Source: Chloroflexota bacterium | GTDB taxonomy: Bacteria; Chloroflexota; Dehalococcoidia; SM23-28-2; RBG-16-64-32 | Assembly (NCBI GenBank): GCA_005880055.1 | Contig: VBJS01000060.1 | Coordinates: forward strand, 2,048 to 10,288 | Direction of reading: 5' to 3' | Length of the DNA: 8,241 nt | Part shown: positions 1 to 5,508 of the stretch, piece after piece | How the letters are laid out: each line of letters opens with the position of its first letter | Position numbering within the stretch: position 1 is the first letter of the stretch | Made by a program: the position numbers and the translations under genes | The notes under the pieces: generated by a model | Databases searched by the model: none | Seen by the model: the letters and a program-made list of their open reading frames with translations, nothing else | Told to the model about the DNA's origin: nothing

Positions 1-263
1 CCCAACGTCAGATCCAGGATAAAGGGCTTGCTCACGAGGGACATCACGAAGACGATGGGAACCCGATAGACCTCGCTCAGCGGGCGGTAATGGTAGAGGC
101 GAAGGGTGCCGCGTGAATAAATGACATCCTTCGGCGTCATACCAACTGGCGGCTCCTCGCGGGCGAGGAGGATGTCCATGCCCTTCTGAATGCGCTGCTG
201 GTTGCGTTGTATCTGGCTTTGAGCCGCTTCAAGTACTTCGTTGGGCCGAGGCAATATCGCCAC
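1..263 (-). CDS. phaC: PHA synthase PhaC, N-terminal 87 residues (cut by window edge)
   Basis: This is the start of a poly(3-hydroxyalkanoate) synthase, which polymerises hydroxyacyl-CoA into storage polyester at the granule surface. Seen: a GTG start at 263 with AAGGAGG at 277-271, 7 bases away, and an open frame to the left edge. The translation begins (M)AILPRPNEV. It contains TPKDVIYSRG at about residues 43-52, then LRLYHYRP, and a hydrophobic stretch ending in SKPFILDLTLG near residue 87. Known: class III/IV PhaC proteins share a TPK-x-V-x-Y / L-x-x-YR / P-x-ILDL-x-x-G pattern in this region. The lipase-like box with the catalytic Cys and the Asp and His lie beyond the window. It is the third gene of the phaQ-subunit-phaC set, 24 bases after the subunit's stop. 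Class III versus IV cannot be settled from this fragment. Confidence 0.9.
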   Translation of the reverse strand, partial: MAILPRPNEVLEAAQSQIQRNQQRIQKGMDILLAREEPPVGMTPKDVIYSRGTLRLYHYRPLSEVYRVPIVFVMSLVSKPFILDLTL

Positions 264-287
264 GGTGCTGCCTCCTTGCGCGGGTGC

Positions 288-695
288 CTACTTGGAGCTG
301 TTGCCGCTGGAGCGCGGCTTGCGGGTGCGAACGGGCCGCAGACGGGTAACCGAGGCGCCGGCTGTAACGCCGGTAGCCTCGGCCAGGTTCGCGATGTTGG
401 CCTCGAGCAGGGCAAGGCGCTCCTCTATGTTATGCAGGCGCTCGCCGAGCTCGACGATGTCGGAGTGGGTGGGCAGGTTGAAGGTGTTCAGGTAGCGTTC
501 CATGCCCTGATTCAGCGCGCGCTGCACAACCGAGTAGCCTTCCATATAATTGCCGGCAACCCTGCCAAAAGAGTCCGTCCCCATCACCTCGCTGAAAAAA
601 CTGTTCCACTGGCGTTCTGTCTCCGTTAGCCAGTTCCGCCACAACTCCATGACGTCTGTTCGGCCGGCTTCGCGATTACCGTTGGGATCGGCCAT
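288..695 (-). CDS. Short PHA synthase subunit / phasin-like protein (PhaE/PhaR-like)
   Basis: A 135-residue helical protein, probably the partner subunit of the downstream PHA synthase or a granule-associated phasin. Seen: an amphipathic, Trp-rich segment at about 16-37 (ELWRNWL, QWNSFFSEV), a middle helix at about 45-72, an NLPTHSDI linker at 73-80, a heptad-like coiled coil at about 81-107, and a basic, Ser-rich tail at 118-135 (RLRPVRTRKPR). No signal peptide or membrane helix. Known: PhaE (class III) and PhaR (class IV) subunits and many phasins end with a LPT-x-S/E coiled-coil module; PhaE is usually much longer and PhaR also longer than this. Position decides the role: its ATG at 695 lies inside the end of phaQ (20-base overlap, suggesting translational coupling), with AAGAGGA just upstream, and phaC begins 24 bases after its stop. 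Whether it is PhaE, PhaR or a plain phasin is unresolved. Confidence 0.7.
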   Translation of the reverse strand: MADPNGNREAGRTDVMELWRNWLTETERQWNSFFSEVMGTDSFGRVAGNYMEGYSVVQRALNQGMERYLNTFNLPTHSDIVELGERLHNIEERLALLEANIANLAEATGVTAGASVTRLRPVRTRKPRSSGNSSK

Positions 696-1188
696 GCTGT
701 CCTCTTTTCCCGGAGCGAGGCTCCGGCTGTGCGCCCCCGCTGACCTCGTCCGCGCGCGCGGCGGGCCGAGCCGTCTTCCCGTCCGCAGGGCTACGGTCGA
801 GATTTTCTAATGAATCGAGTGCGGAATGCAATATCTTCTGGTAGCGGCCGAAAAGCTCCAGCCAGAGGTCCAGGAAGGTTTCGCCCGCCCTGGTCAGCGA
901 GTACATGCGGCGGGCGGGACCTGACTCCGAGGTATCCCAGAAGGAGGAGACGAGGCCGGCGCGCTCTAGTTGACGCAGGGTACGGTAGACGGTCGTCGAG
1001 TCAAAGCTGGCAAGCCCTGCGCTGGACAGCTGCTGGACCAGCTGGTAGCCATAAGCGTTCCAGCGGCGCAGAAAGGCGAGGAGGCTTGAGGAGAGTAGAT
1101 CGCCGGTGAGCCGCGGGTGGAATGCCGAGGCCTCGTCTGGGGCGGCCTGATGGTTGTCGTTGCTGTTCGCGCCGTTATCGGTTTGCAT
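676..1188 (-). CDS. phaQ: PadR-family repressor of the PhaQ type
   Basis: A 170-residue PadR-family transcriptional regulator. Seen: a polar N-terminal tail (1-25), a winged-helix domain at about 26-105 with YGYQL (46-50), the recognition-helix region TVYRTLRQLERAGLV (66-80) and the wing RRMYSLTRAG (93-102), then a helix at about 103-130 suited to dimerisation. A 40-residue charged, probably disordered tail follows. Known: in Bacillus megaterium PhaQ is a PadR-like repressor that controls phaQ and the phasin gene phaP and is relieved by the polymer itself. Here the gene leads an apparent operon with a synthase subunit and phaC, and faces a phasin-like gene across a dyad (1226-1244), which fits the same role. 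The start at 1188 has GGGAAGAA upstream. PadR membership is firm; the PhaQ assignment rests mainly on context. Binding of polymer cannot be read from the sequence. Confidence 0.82.
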   Translation of the reverse strand: MQTDNGANSNDNHQAAPDEASAFHPRLTGDLLSSSLLAFLRRWNAYGYQLVQQLSSAGLASFDSTTVYRTLRQLERAGLVSSFWDTSESGPARRMYSLTRAGETFLDLWLELFGRYQKILHSALDSLENLDRSPADGKTARPAARADEVSGGAQPEPRSGKRGQHGRSQR

Positions 1189-1207
1189 GAAATTTCTTCC
1201 CAGGGGG

Positions 1208-1261
1208 TTGACAGTAGAATGCTGCTATGTGTATCTTGCACATAAGTGGAATTAATGTCAA
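1208..1261. promoter_or_regulatory. Symmetric divergent promoter with central dyad (phaQ / phasin)
   Basis: Plus strand: TTGACA at 1208-1213, an 18-base spacer and TATCTT at 1232-1237, driving the phasin gene. Minus strand: TTGACA at 1261-1256, a 17-base spacer and CAAGAT (a weak 3/6 match) at 1238-1233, driving phaQ. The two -10 regions fall on the same bases. A perfect inverted repeat TATGTG-N7-CACATA (1226-1231, 1239-1244) is centred at 1235, within half a base of the midpoint of the two -35 boxes. Known: PadR regulators bind ATGT/ACAT dyads; the spacing here is nine bases rather than the often-quoted eight. Inference: one repressor dimer on this dyad would shut both promoters. Neither start site has been mapped. 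Confidence 0.65.
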
Positions 1262-1272
1262 TAGGAGGTCAC

Positions 1273-1761
1273 ATGTCCAGGACAGAAAACGTCGACAAGT
1301 TCTTCGATGCAGTCACCATCGCATACGATGCGCTGCTCGATGCCGCCAAGTCGTCCAACGAGAGGGGCTACCGGGTCTCTCGCAGGCTCATCGATGAGAT
1401 CGAGCGAGGACAGCGCGAGGCTATTGACCTGACGCGACGGCTGGCCGAATCGCCGCGCGACGTCTCAGGGTTCTACAGCTCCGCGCTGCGCACAGTTACG
1501 GACTCTCAGGGCCGGGCGCTGGAGCTTACGCGCCAGTTGCTGGACGAGGTGAGCGACGGCCAGCGCGAAGGGCGGGAGACCATGCGCCGAGTAATCGACG
1601 CGAACCGGAACGCCGGTCAGGCTGCCATCGAGGCGACTCGCGATACCGTGAACCGAGCCGGGCGGGCAGTACAGGATATCCGCGGCAGGGCGAACGGCCG
1701 AGCGGCTCCACGCACCGCGACACAGCGCAAGGCAAAGAGCGCCTCCGAAAGCACCGAATAA
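1273..1761 (+). CDS. Phasin-like coiled-coil protein
   Basis: A 162-residue, almost wholly helical, charged protein, likely a phasin that coats PHA granules. The ATG at 1273 is chosen because AGGAGGT lies at 1263-1269; a GTG at 1246 and an ATG at 1255 in the same frame have no ribosome binding site and sit on the promoter. Seen: no signal peptide or membrane segment, long stretches of RRL/LTR heptads from about 31 to 137, and a basic Ala/Arg/Lys tail (138-157). Residues 37-49 (RRLIDEIERGQRE) recur at 87-99 (RQLLDEVSDGQRE), exactly 50 residues on, so the helix region looks internally duplicated. Known: phasins are poorly conserved small helical proteins, some with basic Ala/Lys-rich tails that bind DNA. 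The family call rests on composition and on being divergent from phaQ, as phaP is linked to phaQ in Bacillus. It could be another structural coiled-coil protein. Confidence 0.7.
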   Translation: MSRTENVDKFFDAVTIAYDALLDAAKSSNERGYRVSRRLIDEIERGQREAIDLTRRLAESPRDVSGFYSSALRTVTDSQGRALELTRQLLDEVSDGQREGRETMRRVIDANRNAGQAAIEATRDTVNRAGRAVQDIRGRANGRAAPRTATQRKAKSASESTE

Positions 1762-1785
1762 GCAGAACGAACCGCTGCCGAAATG

Positions 1786-1815
1786 AAAGAGGGGCGTTAT
1801 TTTACGCCCCTCTTT
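1786..1815. terminator. Bidirectional intrinsic terminator
   Basis: A perfect 12-bp stem (AAAGAGGGGCGT at 1786-1797, ACGCCCCTCTTT at 1804-1815) with a 6-base loop TATTTT. The arms end in T-runs on either strand (CTCTTTT on plus, CTCTTTCATTT on minus). It sits 24 bases after the phasin stop and 18 bases after the stop of the convergent hydrolase gene, so it can end both transcripts. Confidence 0.9.
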
Positions 1816-1833
1816 TGCTTTGCGCTGGCCGCG

Positions 1834-2625
1834 TCAGGCCACATCCTCCGTTTCCTTGCGCGCCGGCGCAGAGGCGGCGAGGAAGACGGCTATGTGCTTG
1901 TAGACCTGCGGATTGAAGGCGAGGCCGACATGGGTGCCCGGCACCTCAACATCGGTATCGCGATCATCGTTGATGCAACAACGCCAATCGACTACACCGT
2001 CCGTTCGCGTATAAATCGCCAGCTGCGGCACCGAAAGCGGGAAGTCGCTTCGCAGGGATTGCAGAAACTCGCAGGTGCAGGTGCCGCTGTAGCAGTTGGG
2101 CAGCGTCTTAGGGCCATTCCGCCGCTGCAGTATGCGGCCGCGGACCAGGTAAGCAGTCTGCAATACGAAGGGGTGAACCCTCACGCCGCGAAAGGGAGAC
2201 CCCATCGTAGTGACGGAGGCGGCGAGGTGCGGCCAACGGGCAGCGGCGCCGCGCGCAATGACGCCGCCCAAGCTATGGCCGATCAGGTGTACCTTGCCTC
2301 CTGATTCCGCATATGCCGCCTGTATCGTCTCAAACAGCCGCATGGTAAGGACTTCGGGGCACTCCGCGTTACGGCCGATGCCCGAGAGGTACGGCCGGTA
2401 ACCGACGCGGCTGAGCCATGCGTGCATGTCGCCCAGGTACTGATCAGACCCCATGAAGCCGGGAATGACAACAACAGCGGAACCATCGCCAGGTGGCACC
2501 CCGATGCCCCGGTAGACAGGCGACATCCGGAGGGAGATCCAGTCGATCCCCAGAAGCGCCTCTCTCCACAGAGGCAACGAGGAGCTTGCCTGGAAGTCCT
2601 CCTCTAAGTACTTAGACCACGCCAT
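1834..2625 (-). CDS. Alpha/beta hydrolase, lipase/esterase-like
   Basis: A 263-residue cytoplasmic-type alpha/beta hydrolase. Seen: strand VVVIPGF (51-57) with the oxyanion-hole turn GFMGS (56-60), the nucleophile elbow GHSLGG with Ser118, a probable acid Asp209 in TRTDGVVDW, and His232 in PGTHVGLAFN, giving a full Ser-Asp-His triad in the right order. Five cysteines cluster at 178, 183, 185 and 216-217, close to the acid loop. No signal peptide. The ATG at 2625 is preferred: the frame stays open up to a TTG at 2694, but a promoter-like pair (TTAAGA 2712-2707, TATTAT 2690-2685) would start transcription downstream of that TTG. Known: similar lipase-like proteins with a C-x-C and a DGVVDWR segment occur in actinobacteria and relatives. 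Next to the wax ester/DGAT gene and the PHA locus it may hydrolyse a neutral lipid, a wax ester or polymer, but the substrate cannot be read from the sequence. Confidence 0.85.
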   Translation of the reverse strand: MAWSKYLEEDFQASSSLPLWREALLGIDWISLRMSPVYRGIGVPPGDGSAVVVIPGFMGSDQYLGDMHAWLSRVGYRPYLSGIGRNAECPEVLTMRLFETIQAAYAESGGKVHLIGHSLGGVIARGAAARWPHLAASVTTMGSPFRGVRVHPFVLQTAYLVRGRILQRRNGPKTLPNCYSGTCTCEFLQSLRSDFPLSVPQLAIYTRTDGVVDWRCCINDDRDTDVEVPGTHVGLAFNPQVYKHIAVFLAASAPARKETEDVA

Positions 2626-2684
2626 ATGCTCTTTTTCACCCCTAGCGGCCCGCCGGCAACACCGGCCTGGGTGCGCCACTAATA

Positions 2685-2743
2685 ATAATAGCAAAAATTA
2701 TCCCGCTCTTAACGTTTCCGGGGTTGCGGACAGGGTATATAAT
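2685..2743. promoter_or_regulatory. Divergent promoters between hydrolase and WS/DGAT genes
   Basis: Minus strand: TTAAGA at 2712-2707, a 16-base spacer and TATTAT at 2690-2685, within an ATT-rich stretch; this would give a leader of about 50 bases for the hydrolase. Plus strand: a perfect TATAAT at 2738-2743 with only a weak -35 (TTTCCG at 2715-2720, 17-base spacer), giving a leader of about 70 bases for the acyltransferase. The minus-strand call is the stronger of the two. No clear operator was seen between them. Confidence 0.5.
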
Positions 2744-2821
2744 GCGTGTATCGCTCGCGGGGGGAAGTCCGCAGGTCAATCAGCCCATGAATGAAGCCTG
2801 CGTTCCATAGGGGGGCAACCG

Positions 2822-4324
2822 ATGTCCCAGGATAAACTGACTCATCGCCTTAGCAGCCAGGACGCTTCTTTCCTTTACTTCGAGAGAGAGGAGAGCCCCC
2901 TTCACATCGGTTCCATCGCCGTGCTGGAGGGCGACCTTCCTTACGCGAAGCTGGTGGAGTCTATCTCCAACAAGCTGCATCTCATTCCGCGATACACCCA
3001 ACGGGTGGTACCCGCGCCGTTCAACATCGGCCACCCCACCTGGGAGTGGGACCCTGATTTCGATATAACGCGTCACATCACCGAGGTGGCTATTGAGGCT
3101 CCGGGCACGGACGCTCAATTGATGGAGCTGGCCGGGAAGCTGTTCGCGCCGATGGTAAAGCGCGACCGGCCCCTCTGGGAGATGTATCTGGTGAACGGCA
3201 TGGAGGGCGGGCGTTCGGCCGTTATTTCCAAGGTGCATCACAGCCTGGTGGACGGCGTCTCCGGCATCGAACTGCTAATGATCGTTTTTGACGTCTCGCC
3301 GAACCCAGCACCGCCGATACCACCCACGGAACCTCGCCCACGCGCGCCGCTTCCGGACGCCGCTACACGTTTTTTCGACGCGATTTTCGACAACATCTCG
3401 GACGTGTTCGAGCGCACGGCGGAGGCGCAACGGGGATTTCTGGACATCGTCCTGGAGGGCAGCCCGAGGACTCGAAGCGTGATGCGGGCGCTTGAGACGG
3501 CGGCGCCCTATCTGCGGCAGCCGGTCGAGCGCGCACCCTTCAATAAGCCGTTGAAGCCCGGGCGTAAGCTGGCCGTCAGCGAGTTCTCTTTCGCCGAGAT
3601 CCGCGGCATTCGCGCCGCCCTGGGCGGGACGGTGAACGACGTGGTGCTTGTGGTGCTGGGAGGGGCGTTGGGCCGTTACCTGGAGATGCACGGAGAGAAG
3701 ACGCAAAATCGCATGGCCCGCATCCTCACTCCGGTCAACGTCCGCCACGAGGACGAGCGGGGCCTGCTGGGAAACCGCGTGTCCATGCTGCTGGTGGAGG
3801 TGCCGGTGGGGGTGCAAGATCCGGCTGAGCGCCTTCGAATTATCAATGAAACGACCGACAAGCTGAAGCGGTCGCAGGTGGCGGACGGGACGGAGCTGCT
3901 TGGTGAGCTTACGAGCGGTATCCCGCCCGCTTTGCAGGCGCTTAGCGGCCTGCTGCCGCCGCCGCCAAACACGTTGGCGAATATGGTCTGCACAAACGTG
4001 CCGGGCCCGATGATCCCGCTCTACTGCGTGGGCCGCCGGATGCTGGCCCATTACCCGCTGGTCCCGTTGGGCTGGGAAATGGGCGTCGGCTGCGGCGTGA
4101 CAAGCTACAACCAAAGGCTGTACTTCGGGTTGATGGCCGACGCCGAGGCCGCGCCGGACGTGGATCGGTTGAAAGAGTTCTTGGACCAGGCTTTTGTGGA
4201 GTTGCGCGCAGCGGCCGGCGTGGGCAAGTCCGACCTGCCTCAAATGGGCGCGGGCGCGGAGCCCGCGCGGCGGCGACGCGCGGCGGCACATGCATCAGAG
4301 GCGCTGGCCGCCGACGCCGGTTAG
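2822..4324 (+). CDS. Wax ester synthase / diacylglycerol O-acyltransferase (WS/DGAT)
   Basis: A 500-residue acyltransferase that joins acyl-CoA to a fatty alcohol or a diacylglycerol, making wax esters or triacylglycerol for lipid droplets, usually at the inner face of the membrane. Seen: RLSSQDASFLYFE near the N-terminus (9-21), RPLWEMYLV (116-124), the catalytic HHSLVDG with His139, His140 and Asp144, a proline-rich linker (159-178), VNDVVL (271-276), LLGNRVSML (315-323) and NVPGP (392-396). These are, in order, the hallmark motifs of the bacterial WS/DGAT family, and the length is slightly above the usual 450-480. The excess is a low-complexity Ala/Arg tail after about 470. Start: ATG at 2822 with AGGGGGG at 2809-2815. 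It stands alone on the plus strand, divergent from the hydrolase and convergent with the GNAT gene. Which acceptor is preferred cannot be told from sequence. Confidence 0.95.
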   Translation: MSQDKLTHRLSSQDASFLYFEREESPLHIGSIAVLEGDLPYAKLVESISNKLHLIPRYTQRVVPAPFNIGHPTWEWDPDFDITRHITEVAIEAPGTDAQLMELAGKLFAPMVKRDRPLWEMYLVNGMEGGRSAVISKVHHSLVDGVSGIELLMIVFDVSPNPAPPIPPTEPRPRAPLPDAATRFFDAIFDNISDVFERTAEAQRGFLDIVLEGSPRTRSVMRALETAAPYLRQPVERAPFNKPLKPGRKLAVSEFSFAEIRGIRAALGGTVNDVVLVVLGGALGRYLEMHGEKTQNRMARILTPVNVRHEDERGLLGNRVSMLLVEVPVGVQDPAERLRIINETTDKLKRSQVADGTELLGELTSGIPPALQALSGLLPPPPNTLANMVCTNVPGPMIPLYCVGRRMLAHYPLVPLGWEMGVGCGVTSYNQRLYFGLMADAEAAPDVDRLKEFLDQAFVELRAAAGVGKSDLPQMGAGAEPARRRRAAAHASEALAADAG

Positions 4325-4459
4325 TCGGAGAGACCGTCCACAAAGCGCCGCACAATGGCGGCTCTAATTCTCCTTCAGCCAGGTCCGGATTCGTCGTCCG
4401 GTTAGCCGAAACCGTCGGGGGCTGTCCCAGGCTCCCTTCGCCCGAACCCCGGGCGCTAC

Positions 4460-5050
4460 TTAGCGTCTGCGGCCTTGGGCTTCGTTGCTAAAGCCGGCGA
4501 CGTCGTACGACATGATAAGGAGGTCATGTGTTTGGCCGTCACGGGACATGACGTGGTCCGCCAGGAGCGCTTCGGGGCGGAAGCCAAGGTGCTCAAAGAC
4601 CCCGCGTGCGCTGCGTTGATCCGTGCTCATTTGAGCCGTGATCTTGCGGAGACCCAGCTCTTTTGCTATCGCGAAGGCCTCGTTGGTGAGGCGTTTGCCA
4701 AGGCCGATCCCACGGAAGTCTCGTCCGACGAGGACGCGCATCTCGCCCACGTGGCGGGTCCAGGTGGCCTCGTTGAGGTGAATGGAGGCATAACCGGCGA
4801 TTTGACCGTCGCGAGTTTCCGCCAGGACGGAAACAGTGCGGCCGCCGCGAATGTACTGCATCCAGTTCTTGATCGTCTCCGGCCGCGTGATATCGGTGCG
4901 TAGGAACATGAGGTCTTCAGCAGGCAGGGCACGGGCGAATGTCTCGACGGCAGGGCCGTCGTCCGGCGTCATGAGGCGGAAGGTGAGCGAGGTGCCGTGG
5001 ATGGTGGCCGTCCACGGGTAAGTACGCTGGATTGATGACGCTTGTGTCAT
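4460..5050 (-). CDS. GNAT-family N-acetyltransferase
   Basis: A 196-residue acetyl-CoA-dependent N-acyltransferase. Seen: the N-terminal strand/helix TFRLMTPDDGPAVETFARAL (23-42), strands SVLAETRDGQIAGYASIHL (74-92), motif A EMRVLVGRDFRGIGLGKRL (103-121) with the pyrophosphate-binding RGIGLG loop (113-118), a helix TNEAFAIAKELGL, and motif B ARGVFEHLGFRPEALL (148-163). One domain only, of usual length, with a short Arg tail. ATG at 5050 has AAGGGAGA just upstream. A promoter lies at 5112-5084. The substrate is unknown; RimI/RimL-like protein acetylation, small-molecule acetylation and a role in stress are all possible. The next gene on either side is transcribed towards or away from it, so it is monocistronic. 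Confidence 0.93.
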   Translation of the reverse strand: MTQASSIQRTYPWTATIHGTSLTFRLMTPDDGPAVETFARALPAEDLMFLRTDITRPETIKNWMQYIRGGRTVSVLAETRDGQIAGYASIHLNEATWTRHVGEMRVLVGRDFRGIGLGKRLTNEAFAIAKELGLRKITAQMSTDQRSARGVFEHLGFRPEALLADHVMSRDGQTHDLLIMSYDVAGFSNEAQGRRR

Positions 5051-5083
5051 TGGCTATCTCCCTTGGCAGAGTCTGCGAACGGA

Positions 5084-5112
5084 AGCATATAGCAGGGGAC
5101 CGAGAATTGCAA
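5084..5112 (-). promoter_or_regulatory. Promoter of the GNAT gene
   Basis: On the minus strand TTGCAA (5112-5107, 4/6 match) is followed by a 17-base spacer and TATGCT (5089-5084, 4/6 match). The start site would fall near 5077, leaving a leader of about 27 bases that contains AAGGGAGA before the ATG at 5050. Spacing and position fit well, the hexamers are only moderate. Confidence 0.5.
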
Positions 5113-5130
5113 GAATCTATCACGTAACTA

Positions 5131-5157
5131 TTACCCGCCTCTTACCGAAGCTTAACC
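5131..5157. repeat. TTACC / TTACC / TTAACC repeats at 11-bp spacing
   Basis: TTACC begins at 5131 and 5142 and TTAACC at 5152, so the boxes recur about once per helical turn. The array lies about 19 bases upstream of the -35 of the GNAT promoter on the opposite strand. Known: OmpR/PhoB-type response regulators bind short direct repeats spaced 11 bp. No such regulator is in the window, so a regulatory role is inference only. Confidence 0.3.
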
Positions 5158-5270
5158 AAGCCTGATTGCCGTGCCCTTAATCTCCTTTTGAAAACAGCGG
5201 CGCGGTTACACCCCCTCCCGCGCGGTTGGAAAAGAGCGAGCCGGTTGATGGTCGGTCAACCGGCTCGAAA
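5140..5270. repeat. Left copy of duplicated hairpin element
   Basis: Imperfect direct repeat of the unit at 5348-5484. Shared anchors are GCTTAACCA (5150 and 5358), a 24-base GC-rich box differing at two positions (5197-5220 and 5406-5429, core ACCCCCTCCCG) and a hairpin (here 5237-5267). This copy's hairpin has a perfect 12-bp stem, CGAGCCGGTTGA / TCAACCGGCTCG, and a loop TGGTCGG. On the minus strand the stem is followed by CTCTTTTCC, a weak terminator-like tract. No gene is present between 5051 and 5508: the stretch holds the GNAT promoter, the TTACC boxes and the two copies of this unit, with no other recognisable feature. Confidence 0.75.
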
Positions 5271-5347
5271 CTTGTTGACCGGGAGACGAGCGCGTCTGTC
5301 TGGCCATGAGCGGGGTCGACACAGTTCTCACGCAAATCTAACCCTCG

Positions 5348-5484
5348 TCTCACTCCGGCTTAACCATGTAAGCCAGATAGAGTCGTAACCTGCAAACAGT
5401 AAGAGGCGGCGCGGTTGTACCCCCTCCCGTACCGCTAAAAACGAATCGAGCCGGGTGGATGGTCGGATCCAGCCGGCTCGAGTC
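5348..5484. repeat. Right copy of duplicated hairpin element
   Basis: Second copy of the unit at 5140-5270, offset by 208 bases at its left end and 213 at its right end. It has the same C-rich box (5406-5429), the same basal stem CGAGCCGG / CCGGCTCG and the same loop GGTCGG, but a different upper stem that still pairs. It also contains an extra small inverted repeat GGCTTA-N6-TAAGCC at 5357-5374 that the left copy lacks. The hairpin probably acts as the terminator of the ZIP gene; the function of the rest is not known. Confidence 0.75.
5446..5481. terminator. Probable terminator downstream of the ZIP gene
   Basis: Stem of 15 bp with one G-G mismatch (5446-5460 with 5467-5481) and loop GGTCGG. 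On the minus strand it is followed by TTCGTTTTT (5445-5437) and begins 28 bases after the ZIP stop codon at 5509, as expected for an intrinsic terminator. On the plus strand it is followed by GTCTTTTATTT, so it could work both ways, although no plus-strand gene precedes it. Confidence 0.7.
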
Positions 5485-5508
5485 TTTTATTTGCCCCGCA
5501 AAAGCCGA

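Noticed and set aside
1783..2304. 173-codon plus-strand frame after the phasin gene
   Set aside because: It begins inside the terminator stem and runs antisense through the hydrolase, whose catalytic triad is intact.
2679..2690. Short ATT/AAT triplet run
   Set aside because: Only four units; it is explained as an AT-rich -10 region.
2626..2694. TTG at 2694 as the start of the hydrolase, adding a Leu-rich 23-residue leader
   Set aside because: The added part (LLLLV then Arg/Cys-rich) is not a convincing signal peptide, lies on the likely promoter, and ATG 2625 matches the domain start.
3275..4291. Long open frame (338 codons) antisense to the acyltransferase gene
   Set aside because: The plus-strand frame has all WS/DGAT motifs; the antisense product is rich in Arg, His and Gln with no recognisable motif, typical of the shadow of a GC-rich gene.
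4439..4455. CGCCCG-N5-CGGGCG hairpin between the convergent acyltransferase and GNAT genes
   Set aside because: Well placed for a shared terminator but has no T-run on either side and only 6 bp, so it is not listed as a feature.
5140..5484. Repeated units considered as a CRISPR array or insertion-sequence remnant
   Set aside because: Only two long, diverged copies with unequal parts, no short regular spacers, no transposase and no terminal inverted repeats or target duplication seen.
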